A stretch of 64,000 nt of DNA from Roseovarius dicentrarchi (GCF_003316635.1 NZ_QNQP01000016.1:1-64000); one strand, 5' to 3'; counted from the first letter of the stretch, positions 8,606 to 17,275 are shown. Numbers and translations are program-made. Notes: generated from the sequence alone by a model not told the origin.

Positions 8606-9294
8606 CGCGCCCTCACCACACCGCGGCTGTAGTGCCGCTCAAGCGCGCGCAGCGCCAGATCCGATATGCCGGTCAGCGCCAGATAGATCACGAATGCCGC
8701 CGCCATGAAGGTAAACAGCTGCCCGGTGGACCGGCCCGCCGTGAAGGCGTTATAGACCAGATCCTGTAGCCCGATCACCGACACCAGCGCCGTTGTCTTC
8801 AGCTGCACCAGCCAGTTGTTGGTAAATCCGGGCAGCGCATAGCGCACCATTTGCGGCCAGATGATGTGGCGGAAAATCAGCGATCTGGACATGCCGCAGC
8901 TGATGCCCGCCTCGATCTGGCCGGGGGGGATGGCCATGATGGCACCGCGAAAAGTTTCGGTGAAATAGGCGCCGAAGATCACGCCGATGGTGCAGGCGCC
9001 GGCGGCAAACTGGCTGACCTCGACATAGCCCCAGAGGCCGGTCATCACGCCGATATTGTTCAGCGTCACCTGACCGCCATAGAACACCAGCAGGATCAGC
9101 ACCAGATCGGGAATGCCGCGCACGATGGTCGTGTAGGCCCCCGCCACACGCCGCGCCAGCCGGCTGGAGGACAGTTTTGCCCACGCGCCCAGGAGGCCGA
9201 ACAGCAGCGCGATGACCAGCGACGTCAGCGCCAGCTTGATCGTCATCAGCGTTCCGTCGATCAACTGGGATTGGTATTCCAGTATCAGGTCCAT
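8602..9294 (-). CDS. Polar amino acid ABC transporter permease (HisQ-like)
   Basis: 230 residues, HisQ/OccQ-like, with the EAA motif TETFRGAIMAIPPGQIEAG. It lies 60 nt downstream of the binding-protein gene, and that gap holds a strong hairpin (9315-9341), so permease expression may be set below that of the binding protein. It overlaps the next permease by 4 nt. Confidence 0.85.
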   Translation of the reverse strand: MDLILEYQSQLIDGTLMTIKLALTSLVIALLFGLLGAWAKLSSSRLARRVAGAYTTIVRGIPDLVLILLVFYGGQVTLNNIGVMTGLWGYVEVSQFAAGACTIGVIFGAYFTETFRGAIMAIPPGQIEAGISCGMSRSLIFRHIIWPQMVRYALPGFTNNWLVQLKTTALVSVIGLQDLVYNAFTAGRSTGQLFTFMAAAFVIYLALTGISDLALRALERHYSRGVVRAR

Positions 9295-9307
9295 TCAGCG
9301 CCCCTTT

Positions 9308-9341
9308 GCAAAACGTCGGGGCGGCGGTGCGCCGCCCCGAC
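9308..9341 (-). terminator. Intra-operon hairpin after the binding-protein gene
   Basis: An 11-bp perfect stem (9315-9325 with 9331-9341, GTCGGGGCGGC and its complement) with a 5-nt loop. Read on the minus strand it is followed by GTTTTGC. It lies between the periplasmic binding-protein gene and the permease genes. It looks like a partial terminator or mRNA-stabilising structure that raises binding protein over permease. Confidence 0.7.
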
Positions 9342-9354
9342 TGCGTGGTTCAGA

Positions 9355-10146
9355 TCATTGGCCGGCGGGGCGACCGCCATAGATGTCAAATTCAAAGAAT
9401 TTGTCGTTGATTTCGGCATAGGTGCCGTCCTCGCGGATGGCCAGGATCGCCGCGCTGAACGCATCGCGCAGCTCTTCGTCGCCCTTGCGCACGGCAATGC
9501 CGACGCCTTCGCCATAGCATTCGATATCCAGATGATCGCCGCCGAGGAACGCGTAGTCAGCGCCCGCGTCGGTATCAAGGAAGCCTTCCTTGGCAATCAG
9601 GCTGTCGGACAGCTGCGCGTCGATGCGGCCCAGCGCCAGATCGCGGAACACCTCATCTTGCGTGCCGTAAAGCACGATTTCAGCATCCGGAAACGCCTTT
9701 TCCGCATAGCACTGGTGCGTCGCGCCGCGCTGCACGCCGATACGCTTGCCGGCCAGACCTTCGGCGGTGCCTTCAAAATCGGCGCTCTTGGGCGCGACAA
9801 CGCGGGCAGGGGTCTGGTAATACTTTTCGGAAAAATCGATCTGGCGCTTGCGCTCTTCGGTGATCGACATGGAGGCGACGATGGCATCGAATTTCTGTGC
9901 CTTGAGCGCGGGAATCATACCGTCCCATTCCTGCTGGACCAGCTCGCATTCGCGCTGCATTTCGGCGCAGAGCGCCTGGGCGATTTCGATGTCAAAGCCG
10001 ACCAGCGACCCGTCCGATGTGGTGGACGAAAACGGGGGGTAGGCGCCCTCGACCCCGATGCGCAACGTGTCCTGCGCAGTGGCAGGCAGGGTAAATGCGG
10101 CCAGTGCGGCAGCGGCGGCTGTTGTCAAAATGGTTCTGCGGATCAT
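9355..10146 (-). CDS. Periplasmic amino acid-binding protein (HisJ/ArgT/OccT-like)
   Basis: 263 residues. A signal peptide is clear (MIRRTILTTAAAAALAAFTL, cleavage after ATA). The mature chain has the SBP family 3 pattern: LRIGVEGAYPPFS, DGSLVGFDIEIAQALC, WDGMIPALKAQKFDAIVASMSIT, and a paired Cys near the hinge region typical of lysine/arginine/ornithine binders. AGGAG lies 11 nt before the ATG. Ligand by family: a cationic or opine-type amino acid; context favours the substrate of the co-encoded dehydrogenase. Confidence 0.85.
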   Translation of the reverse strand: MIRRTILTTAAAAALAAFTLPATAQDTLRIGVEGAYPPFSSTTSDGSLVGFDIEIAQALCAEMQRECELVQQEWDGMIPALKAQKFDAIVASMSITEERKRQIDFSEKYYQTPARVVAPKSADFEGTAEGLAGKRIGVQRGATHQCYAEKAFPDAEIVLYGTQDEVFRDLALGRIDAQLSDSLIAKEGFLDTDAGADYAFLGGDHLDIECYGEGVGIAVRKGDEELRDAFSAAILAIREDGTYAEINDKFFEFDIYGGRPAGQ

Positions 10147-10174
10147 TGTTTTTACTTCTCCTGTTGGTGGTTCG

Positions 10175-10945
10175 TTAATTCATGCGCGATAGAAACGCCT
10201 GAAATTCGGGGGTTTGCGGGTTGGCAAACAGCTGCGCGGGCGGGCCTTCTTCGCACACCTCGCCCTTGTGCAGAAAAACGGTCTTGGTGGATATATCGCG
10301 GGCAAAGCCCATCTCGTGGGTGACGACCAGCATGGTGCGGCCCTCGTCGGCCAGATCGCGCATGACGCCCAGCACCTCGCCCACCAGTTCGGGGTCCAGC
10401 GCGCTGGTCGGCTCGTCGAACAGCATCACGTCGGGGTCCATCGCCAATGCCCGCGCGATGGCAACGCGCTGCTGCTGGCCGCCGGACAGATGCGCCGGGT
10501 AGTAATCGGCGCGGTCCGACAGACCCACCTTGGCCAAAAGCGCCTTTGCCTTCTCGCGCGCCTCCGCCTTGGGGGTTTTCTGCACGTAAAGCGGGCCTTC
10601 CAGCACGTTTTCCATCACCGTCATGTGCGACCACAGGTTAAAGCCCTGAAACACCATCGCCAGCCGGGCGCGCATCCGCTCGACCTGTCGGATGTCCTCG
10701 GGCACCGTATCGCCGTGGCGGTTTTTGGTCATGCGCATCTTTTCCCCGGCCAGATAAATGTCGCCGGAATTGGGCGTCTCCAGCAGGTTGATGCAGCGCA
10801 GGAATGTGCTTTTGCCGGATCCCGAGGCGCCCAGAATGGCGATGACCTCGCCCTTTTGCGCCTCCATCGACACGCCCTTGATAACCTTGTGACTGCCAAA
10901 GCTTTTGTGCAGATCGTCGATCTTCAGTGCTGCGGGCTCGCTCAT
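10175..10945 (-). CDS. Polar amino acid ABC transporter ATP-binding protein (HisP/OccP-like)
   Basis: 256 residues. Walker A GASGSGKST (residues 39-47), Q-loop FQGFNLW, signature LSGGQQQR, Walker B VMLFDEPTSALD and switch His in VVTHEMG are all intact. Its ATG overlaps the stop of the BFD-containing dehydrogenase subunit by 4 nt, which ties the transporter to the dehydrogenase in one transcript. The 28-nt gap to the binding-protein gene carries that gene's SD. Confidence 0.9.
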   Translation of the reverse strand: MSEPAALKIDDLHKSFGSHKVIKGVSMEAQKGEVIAILGASGSGKSTFLRCINLLETPNSGDIYLAGEKMRMTKNRHGDTVPEDIRQVERMRARLAMVFQGFNLWSHMTVMENVLEGPLYVQKTPKAEAREKAKALLAKVGLSDRADYYPAHLSGGQQQRVAIARALAMDPDVMLFDEPTSALDPELVGEVLGVMRDLADEGRTMLVVTHEMGFARDISTKTVFLHKGEVCEEGPPAQLFANPQTPEFQAFLSRMN

Positions 10946-12333
10946 GCTGTCTCCTTGCAGTCGTTGGTCAGCGCGGCCAATTCACCCAAGGTGATCGGCT
11001 TGATCGGTGTGCGCGCCCGTGGTGGGGCAATCCGGCCCATACAGGCCGATTTGCCGTCGCAAAGGACACCGCGCACCGTCGCATCGCACATGAGACCTTG
11101 GCACGCGCCCATGCCAACGCGCAACGATGTTTTGATCTGGCGGTGGCCTTGCGCGCCTTCTTTGACGCTTTGGCGCACGGCGCCGGCGGTGATTTCCTCG
11201 CAGCGGCAGATGATTGTCTCGTCCGGGGGGGACAGGGTTTCGGCGCTGGGCGCGTAGGCGGCATCCAGAAACGGGCGGATGGCGCGGGCGCGGAACAGCG
11301 TGGCGCGGGGCAGCGCCGCGCGCTGATTTCGGGCGTCGGCGCTGATGCGCCCGGCGCTGCGCAGAATATCAAGCGCGGCCAGTTGCCCGGCGGCGGTGGC
11401 GGCATCCGCGCCGCCGATGCCCGCACCGTCGCCAGCCACATAGAGACCGGGCCGGTCTGTGGCGCCCCAGATGTCATGTACGGGCTTAAACGCCACCTGC
11501 GCCGCGTTCCACGTGTGCGCGATGCCCGCCGCGCGGCTGATATGGGTGGAGGGGATCACGCCCTGATGCGTCAGCACCAGCGCGCAGGTCAGGCTGTGCT
11601 GCGCCCCGCCCGAGCGAAAGGAAAACCGGATCGTGCCGTCTGTCTCGGTATCGGCGGCAAGGTCTGTGGCGGCTGTATAGCGCCGCACGCCGGCCTTGCG
11701 TATCCTGGCCATCAGGCCCAGCCCTTTCAGCAACGTGCGCGCCGCAAACAGCGCCTTTGGCAGATGGGGCAGGGCGCGCAGCATCATCCGGGGCGTCTGC
11801 GTTTCAACCAGCGCCTTGGGCGGCGCGCCTGCGTCGATCATCTGCGCCGCCACCAGATAAAGCAGCGGGCCAGAGCCTGCCAGCACCGCATCGCGCGGCA
11901 GCATCCCGGCGGTTTTCATCAATATCTGCGCGGCGCCTGCTGTCATCACGCCGGGCTGGGTCCAGCCGGGGAAGGGCACGGGCCGCTCCTGCGCGCCGCC
12001 CGCCAGCAAGATATGCGGCGCGCGGGCGCTGTGGCTGGCGCCGCCCTCGGACCAGACCACGCGCGGCCCTGCGTCCAGACGCCAGACCGTTGCGCCGAAC
12101 CGGGCGGTGATGCCGGGATGCTCCAGCGCATCGACCAGCCGCGCGCCTGCGGCATACTCCGCCCCCAGCCATGCGCGCGCATCGCGGGTCTGGCCGGCGT
12201 TGCGGTAAATCTGTCCGCCGGGCCGGGCCTGCTCGTCCAGCAGCAGGACACGCAGGCCGCCCTCTGCCGCGACGCGCGCCGCCGACATGCCGGCAGGTCC
12301 CGCGCCGATGGTGATCAGATCAAAGTCAGACAT
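10942..12333 (-). CDS. FAD oxidoreductase with C-terminal BFD-like [2Fe-2S] domain (HcnB/opine oxidase subunit-like)
   Basis: 463 residues. It has an N-terminal FAD motif (ITIGAGPAGMSAARVAAEGG), a central NAD-type fold and a second FAD contact (GLYVAGDGAGIGGADAA). The C-terminal ~90 residues are a BFD-like domain with CRCEE and, ~35 residues on, CQGLMC, giving four Cys for a [2Fe-2S] cluster. This architecture is shared by HcnB of cyanide synthase, the A subunits of octopine/nopaline oxidases and hydroxyproline dehydrogenase subunits. It overlaps the ferredoxin-like gene by 8 nt and the ABC ATPase gene by 4 nt. The uptake genes favour opine or imino acid oxidation over cyanogenesis. Confidence 0.8.
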   Translation of the reverse strand: MSDFDLITIGAGPAGMSAARVAAEGGLRVLLLDEQARPGGQIYRNAGQTRDARAWLGAEYAAGARLVDALEHPGITARFGATVWRLDAGPRVVWSEGGASHSARAPHILLAGGAQERPVPFPGWTQPGVMTAGAAQILMKTAGMLPRDAVLAGSGPLLYLVAAQMIDAGAPPKALVETQTPRMMLRALPHLPKALFAARTLLKGLGLMARIRKAGVRRYTAATDLAADTETDGTIRFSFRSGGAQHSLTCALVLTHQGVIPSTHISRAAGIAHTWNAAQVAFKPVHDIWGATDRPGLYVAGDGAGIGGADAATAAGQLAALDILRSAGRISADARNQRAALPRATLFRARAIRPFLDAAYAPSAETLSPPDETIICRCEEITAGAVRQSVKEGAQGHRQIKTSLRVGMGACQGLMCDATVRGVLCDGKSACMGRIAPPRARTPIKPITLGELAALTNDCKETA

Positions 12334-12640
12334 CGCTGCCCCCTTTCAGCCGCCGCAGGCCGATCTGGCGGCGCACCACCATGCCGCCGCGCACCGGTGT
12401 CATGCAGGCCTGGGTATTCGGGATGCCGTCCACCTCGACCAGACAGTCAAAGCAGACACCCATCATGCAAAACGCCGTGCGGTCATGGCCGCCTGCGGTC
12501 TGCCGCGAGAAGCCGCCCGAATGCGCCAACAGCGCCGCAGCCAGCGGGATGCCGGCCGGGGCGGTCAGCGTCTCGCCGTCGTATTGAAATTGGACGGCGC
12601 CCGATTCAGGCGACGCTTGAAAGCGCGAAGCGATTTTCAT
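12326..12640 (-). CDS. Small (2Fe-2S)-binding subunit (HcnA-like)
   Basis: 104 residues. A plant-type ferredoxin cluster motif is present: CMMGVCFDC (C-x4-C-x2-C) followed by a fourth Cys in NTQACMTPV. This is the electron-transfer subunit of HcnABC-type dehydrogenases. The first 35 nt lie inside the 3' end of the upstream FAD subunit gene, so translation is probably coupled. In some relatives this domain is fused to the BFD subunit; here the three subunits are separate. Confidence 0.85.
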   Translation of the reverse strand: MKIASRFQASPESGAVQFQYDGETLTAPAGIPLAAALLAHSGGFSRQTAGGHDRTAFCMMGVCFDCLVEVDGIPNTQACMTPVRGGMVVRRQIGLRRLKGGSDV

Positions 12641-13730
12641 CGAATGCCTCCAGATCAGGGGCCGCAGCCGTTTCGTCTATCCAATCGGCCAGAACAGAGG
12701 CATGCAGGGAGGCCAGCGTCACGCCGCTGTGGCATGTGACCAGACAGGCGCCCGGATGCCGGGACGAGCGGGCATAGACCGGATAGCCATCGGGCGACAT
12801 GACGCGCAGCGCGCCCCATGCCCGCACCACGCGCACATTCGCCAGCGCCGGAAATACCGTGACCGCATGGCGCGCGAGGCCGGCCATCACGTCCAGCGTT
12901 TCGCTGTCATCCATACCTGCATCCGCCTTGGTGCCGCCGATCTGAACGCCGCCCTCATCCACCTGCCGAATGGTACTGGACAGGAAAGGCAAGCGGTCTG
13001 CCAGTTTCTCGGTGATCAGCAGCTCGCCGCGCTGGGGCCGGATCTGCGTGATGAATCCCAGATCCGCCGCCAATGATGCGGCGCCAAGCCCCGCGCACAG
13101 CACCACCCGCTCGGCCCCCATGCTGCGCCCATCCTTCAAGGCCAGATCAAAGCCGCCGCCGTGTGCGGGCGCGATACGGTCCACCTGCGCGCCCATGCTG
13201 ACGCGCCCGCCAGCCGCCGCGACCGCGCGGCGCAGCGCGCGCAGAACGCGCAGCGGATTCACATGCCCATCACGCTGCGAAAAGCTGGCCCCGACAACGT
13301 CGCGCCCGATGCCCGGCATCTGGCTGCGCAGCTCGTCCCCGGTCAGCAGCTCATGGCTGAACCGGGTGCCCAGGTGCCGCTGCTGCTGTGCCAGCATATC
13401 GGCGAACTCGTCCATCTCGTCCATGTCGGTGAAAAATTCGTAGCCGCCGGATTGGTCCAGCGCCACGTCAATGCCGGACAGGTCTGACAATTTTCGCGCA
13501 AATTCCGGCCATGCGGCCAGCGCGTCGGCGGTCCAGCTGGCGTAGGGCGCAAAGTTCCAGCCCTTGCCCTGACCCCAGACCAACCCGAAATTACCCTGCG
13601 AAGCGCGCGCATCACTGTCGGCGCCGTCCAGCACATGCACGCGGCGCCCCGCCAGTAACAGACCCAGCGCCACGGACAGTCCGACAATGCCGCCGCCGAT
13701 GATGGTGATATCCGCGTCCGTCTGCGCCAT
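12606..13730 (-). CDS. FAD-dependent amino acid dehydrogenase subunit (HcnC/DadA-like)
   Basis: 374 residues from the ATG at 13730, chosen because GGGAGGACC sits 4-12 nt upstream on the minus strand; an ATG at 13751 lies upstream of that SD. DAO-fold signature IIGGGIVGLSVALGLLLAGRRV, with GASFSQRDGHVNPLRVLRALRRA and a C-terminal HSGVTLASLHASVLADWI. This is the catalytic subunit that would oxidise the C-N bond of a secondary or D-amino acid, passing electrons through the two Fe-S/FAD partners. It is the first gene of the seven-gene operon and diverges from the LysR gene at 13823. Confidence 0.8.
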   Translation of the reverse strand: MAQTDADITIIGGGIVGLSVALGLLLAGRRVHVLDGADSDARASQGNFGLVWGQGKGWNFAPYASWTADALAAWPEFARKLSDLSGIDVALDQSGGYEFFTDMDEMDEFADMLAQQQRHLGTRFSHELLTGDELRSQMPGIGRDVVGASFSQRDGHVNPLRVLRALRRAVAAAGGRVSMGAQVDRIAPAHGGGFDLALKDGRSMGAERVVLCAGLGAASLAADLGFITQIRPQRGELLITEKLADRLPFLSSTIRQVDEGGVQIGGTKADAGMDDSETLDVMAGLARHAVTVFPALANVRVVRAWGALRVMSPDGYPVYARSSRHPGACLVTCHSGVTLASLHASVLADWIDETAAAPDLEAFDENRFALSSVA

Positions 13731-13822
13731 TTTGGTCCTCCCTGCCTCCATATCGCAGATCTGTCTTTATATGAATAATCGTGATATTTGTGAAAATCAT
13801 TCGTTTTGGATATGTATTTACC
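13731..13822. promoter_or_regulatory. Divergent promoter region, dehydrogenase operon / LysR regulator
   Basis: 92 nt, markedly AT-rich compared with its surroundings. An imperfect inverted repeat at 13773-13802 has arms GAATAATC and AATCATTC around GTGATATTTGTGAA, and several T-N11-A spacings occur, as expected for a LysR-type operator. The GGAGG SD of the minus-strand operon occupies its left edge. Confidence 0.5.
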
Positions 13823-14731
13823 ATGTTGTCGCGCCTGACCCATCGCCAGATCGAAGCCTTCCGCGCCGTGATCGACACCGGCAAGATTACGGCGGCGGCC
13901 GGTGTCTTGGGCACCACGCAGCCGTCGATCAGCAAGCTGATTGCCGATCTGGAATATGCCGCCGGGTTCGATCTGTTCGAGCGGCGCGGCAGGCAGGTGG
14001 TGCCAACCCCCGAGGCGTTGGCGCTGTACGAGGAGGTTGAGCGATCCTTTGTCGGCATGGCCGAAATCTCGCGCGTGATCAAAGACATCCGGGACTTTCG
14101 CAAGGGCAGTCTGATGATCGCGGGCATGCCGGCGCTGGCGCTGAAATTCCTGCCCGATGTCATGGCCGAGTTTATCGCGGCCGAGCCGGGCATCACCGTA
14201 TCGCTGCGCGCGCGCAGCTCGCCCGCCGTGCTGCGGCATCTCAGCTCGCAGCAGTTCGATCTGGGCTTTGCCGCGCTGGACACCGATCACCCGGCGGTTC
14301 TGCGCAGGCCGATCTTTACCGCGCCGATGCTGGCGGTTCTGCCGCCCGGCCATCCGCTGGAGCAGCGCGACGTGCTGGAGCCGGCGGATTTCGACGGCGC
14401 GCCATTCATTGCGCTGGGCGCTGAAATCGGCACGCGCAGCGAAACCGATCTGTTCCTGTCAGCAGGCGGCACACGCCCGCGCATCGTGGCCGAGGCGCAG
14501 CTGTCCGCCTCGATTTGCGAGCTGGTCGCGGCGGGCGCCGGCCTGTCGATCATCGAGCCTGTGACGGCACTGCATTTTGCCGCTGCCGGCCGGGTCACCG
14601 TGCGCCCGCTATCGCCCGAACAGCCGTTTCGCTATGATCTGCTGCTGCCCGCGCTGCGCCGCCCCTCGCGCATTGCCAGCCGGTTTCTGGACCTGGTCGA
14701 GGCGCGCTTTGCCAGTTTCGTGCGGCGCTGA
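13823..14731 (+). CDS. LysR-family regulator, OccR/NocR-like
   Basis: 302 residues from MLSRLTHRQIEAF at 13823; an upstream ATG at 13781 would add 14 residues that do not resemble the family. The helix-turn-helix is TGKITAAAGVLGTTQPSISKLIADLE. The N-terminal pattern and the position opposite an opine-oxidase-like operon with an Occ/Noc-like transporter match regulators such as OccR and NocR of Agrobacterium, which respond to octopine or nopaline. It is followed 80 nt later by davA on the same strand, so it may govern both the divergent operon and davAB. The inducer is unknown. Confidence 0.8.
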   Translation: MLSRLTHRQIEAFRAVIDTGKITAAAGVLGTTQPSISKLIADLEYAAGFDLFERRGRQVVPTPEALALYEEVERSFVGMAEISRVIKDIRDFRKGSLMIAGMPALALKFLPDVMAEFIAAEPGITVSLRARSSPAVLRHLSSQQFDLGFAALDTDHPAVLRRPIFTAPMLAVLPPGHPLEQRDVLEPADFDGAPFIALGAEIGTRSETDLFLSAGGTRPRIVAEAQLSASICELVAAGAGLSIIEPVTALHFAAAGRVTVRPLSPEQPFRYDLLLPALRRPSRIASRFLDLVEARFASFVRR

Positions 14732-14811
14732 CACCCCGCCCGGCGCGCGGGCGCGTGGCTATCGTTGCCAAGCCGGGCCAATTCATTGCATGATCGCGCA
14801 AAAAGGACGCA

Positions 14812-15636
14812 ATGTTGAAGATCGCAGTCTGGCAGACCACGCCGCATCACGACCCGCATCAGGCGCTGGCCGCGCTCAAGGATGCGGCGCGCCGTGCGCG
14901 GGCCAATGGCGCCGATCTAATCATCACGCCCGAAATGGCGCTGGGCGGCTATAACATAGGCCCGGCGCAGTGCCGCGCGCTGGCCGCATCGGCGGATGCG
15001 CTGGTGGAGGGGATGAAATCCATTGCCATAGACCACGATATTGCGATCATCGCCGGGCTTGCGCTGCCGGGGCCGGGCGCGCCTTATAACGCTGCCATCG
15101 CGCTGGATGCGGCGGGGGCCGAGCTGGGCCGCTATCACAAAACCCACCTTTACGGCGATGTGGACCGCAGCCAGTTTAGCCCCGGCGCCGCGCTGCCGGC
15201 GGTGTTCACGCTGAACGGCTGGACCGTCGGCCTTGCCATTTGTTACGACATCGAATTTCCCGAAGTTGCCCGCGCGCTGGCGCTGCAAGGGGCGGATATG
15301 ATCCTTGTCCCGACCGCGAATATGAGCCCGTTTGACAGTGTGGCAACCCGGCTGGTCCCGGCCCGCGCCGAGGAAAACGCCGTATTCGTGGCCTATGCCA
15401 ACTATACCGGCGTCGAGGGCGCGTTCGATTATGGCGGTCTGTCCTGCATATGCGGCCCCGATGGCAACGATCTGGCCCGCGCGGCGCAAGGCGCGCCCGA
15501 TCTGGAACCGGAGCTGATTTTTGCCGATCTCAGCCGGGGCGCGCTTGCGGCCTGCCGCACACGCCAAACCCATCTGAACGACCGCCGTCCGGCGCTGTAT
15601 GGCGGCCCCAATGCAAAAGGTATGCTCGATGAATAA
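14812..15636 (+). CDS. davA: Nitrilase-family amidase, 5-aminovaleramidase (DavA)-like
   Basis: 274 residues. The carbon-nitrogen hydrolase triad is visible as Glu41 (ITPEMALGGYN), Lys110 (YHKTHLYGDVDRSQFSPG) and Cys144 (LAICYDIEFPE). As far as I recall them, the blocks around Lys and Cys closely match Pseudomonas putida DavA, which hydrolyses 5-aminovaleramide to 5-aminovalerate and ammonia. The immediately overlapping gene is a lysine 2-monooxygenase, its known partner, which makes this call much stronger than family membership alone. SD AAAAAGGA precedes the start. Confidence 0.85.
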   Translation: MLKIAVWQTTPHHDPHQALAALKDAARRARANGADLIITPEMALGGYNIGPAQCRALAASADALVEGMKSIAIDHDIAIIAGLALPGPGAPYNAAIALDAAGAELGRYHKTHLYGDVDRSQFSPGAALPAVFTLNGWTVGLAICYDIEFPEVARALALQGADMILVPTANMSPFDSVATRLVPARAEENAVFVAYANYTGVEGAFDYGGLSCICGPDGNDLARAAQGAPDLEPELIFADLSRGALAACRTRQTHLNDRRPALYGGPNAKGMLDE

Positions 15637-17275
15637 AGTATCGGTCTTTGGCCCTGATTTTCCGTTCGCCTATGATGACTGGATCACCCACCCAAAGGGG
15701 TTGGGCCATTTGCCAGACACCGCGCACGGCGCCCGCGTGGCGATCATCGGATCGGGCGCGGCAGGCATCATCGCGGCCTACGAGCTGATGAAGCTGGGCG
15801 CGCGGCCGGTGGTGTTCGAGGCCGGTCAATTCGGCGGGCGCCTGCGCTCGCAACGCTTCGAGGGGTCGAATGGCGTGATTGCCGAACTGGGCGGCATGCG
15901 CTTTCCCGTCTCGTCGACGGGGTTCTATCATTACGTTGACATGCTGGGGATCGACAGCAAGCCCTTTCCCAACCCGCTGACGCCTGCCGCCGGATCGACG
16001 GTGATCGACCTCTTGGGCAAGACGCATTACGCCGAAACCCTGGCCGATCTGCCGCCGCTGTTTCACGAGGTCGCACAGGCCTATGACAAGGCGCTGGAGG
16101 ATGGCGCGAACTTTACCGCGCTGAAACAGGCGATCCGCGACCGCGACAATGCCCGCATCAAGGAGATCTGGAACCCGATTGTCCAGCAGTGGGACGAGCG
16201 CACCTTTTATGATTTCGTCGCGTCGTCGGATGCCTTTCAGGCGCTGTCCTGGCATCACCGCGAGGTGTTCGGCCAGGTCGGTTTTGGCACCGGCGGGTGG
16301 GATTCGGATTTTCCGAATTCGATGCTGGAAATCCTGCGCGTCAATGTTACCGAATGCGACGATCATCAACGTTATATGGTGGGCGGCGTGGGGCAGGTGC
16401 CGCACAAGCTGTGGAACCACGCGCCCGAAACCATCGCCCACTGGCCGCGCGGCACCACGCTGTCGTCGCTGCATGGCGGCGCGGCGCGTTCGGGCGTCAC
16501 GCGCATCCGGCGGCAGGGCGACAGCTTCGAGGTGACGGACCAGTGGAAGCGCCCCGAGATGTTTGACGCCGTGCTGGTCACCTGCCAGAGCCACATGCTG
16601 TCCACCGTGATCGACACCGAAGAATCGCTGTTCGCGCAGGATCTGTGGATGGCGCTGGACCGCACGCGCTACATGCAATCGGCCAAGACATTCGTGATGG
16701 TCGACCGTCCGTTCTGGAAGGACAAGGACCCGGAAACAGGCCGCGACGTGATGTCGATGACCCTGACGGACCGGATGACGCGCGGCACCTATCTGTTCGA
16801 TAACGGCCCGGACAAGCCTTCGGTCATTTGCCTGAGCTATTCGTGGATGACCGACGCGCTGAAGGTGCTGCCGCTGCCGGTGGAGCGGCGGGTGGAGCTG
16901 GCGCTGTCCTCGCTGGCCAATATCTACCCGAATGTCGATATCCGCGCGCATATCGTCGGCGATCCGATCACCGTCAGTTGGGAGGATGATCCGAATTTCC
17001 TGGGCGCCTTCAAGGGCGCGCTGCCGGGGCATTATCGCTATAATCACCGCATGTTCGGCCATTTCATGCAGGACGCGCTGCCACCGCAGGAGCGGGGCAT
17101 CTTCATGGCCGGCGACGGGGTCAGCTGGACGCCTGCATGGGTGGAGGGGGCGGTTCAAACCTCGCTGAACGCGGTGGCGGGCATCATCCGCCATCTGGGC
17201 GGCGGGTTTCACCCTGAGAACCCGTCGCCCTGTGACGCCTATGCCGAATGGGGTCCGATCAGGCTGTCGGACTGA
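15629..17275 (+). CDS. davB: L-lysine 2-monooxygenase (DavB)-like flavin amine oxidase
   Basis: 548 residues from the ATG at 15629, which overlaps the davA stop by 8 nt. It is an FAD amine oxidase (IIGSGAAGIIAAYELMKLG at residues 39-57, and the C-terminal GDGVSWTPAWVEGAVQTSLN). From memory, long blocks match P. putida DavB: ELGGMRFPVSSTGFYHYVD, VFGQVGFGTGGWDSDFPNSM, ALDRTRYMQSAKTFVM and ALPGHYRYN. DavB converts L-lysine, O2 and FADH2 to 5-aminovaleramide, CO2 and water. Tryptophan 2-monooxygenase is the nearest alternative, but the DavA partner argues against it. No davT/davD gene (5-aminovalerate to glutarate) is in the window. Confidence 0.88.
   Translation: MNKVSVFGPDFPFAYDDWITHPKGLGHLPDTAHGARVAIIGSGAAGIIAAYELMKLGARPVVFEAGQFGGRLRSQRFEGSNGVIAELGGMRFPVSSTGFYHYVDMLGIDSKPFPNPLTPAAGSTVIDLLGKTHYAETLADLPPLFHEVAQAYDKALEDGANFTALKQAIRDRDNARIKEIWNPIVQQWDERTFYDFVASSDAFQALSWHHREVFGQVGFGTGGWDSDFPNSMLEILRVNVTECDDHQRYMVGGVGQVPHKLWNHAPETIAHWPRGTTLSSLHGGAARSGVTRIRRQGDSFEVTDQWKRPEMFDAVLVTCQSHMLSTVIDTEESLFAQDLWMALDRTRYMQSAKTFVMVDRPFWKDKDPETGRDVMSMTLTDRMTRGTYLFDNGPDKPSVICLSYSWMTDALKVLPLPVERRVELALSSLANIYPNVDIRAHIVGDPITVSWEDDPNFLGAFKGALPGHYRYNHRMFGHFMQDALPPQERGIFMAGDGVSWTPAWVEGAVQTSLNAVAGIIRHLGGGFHPENPSPCDAYAEWGPIRLSD

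Noticed and set aside
10942..13730. Hydrogen cyanide synthase (hcnABC)
   Set aside because: The subunits are homologous to HcnABC, but they share a transcript with a periplasmic amino acid importer and face an OccR/NocR-like regulator, which fits opine-type catabolism better. Not excluded by sequence alone.
14812..17275. Indole-3-acetamide pathway (tryptophan 2-monooxygenase plus hydrolase) for auxin
   Set aside because: The amidase is nitrilase-type like DavA rather than the amidase-signature IaaH, and the oxidase blocks match lysine 2-monooxygenase.
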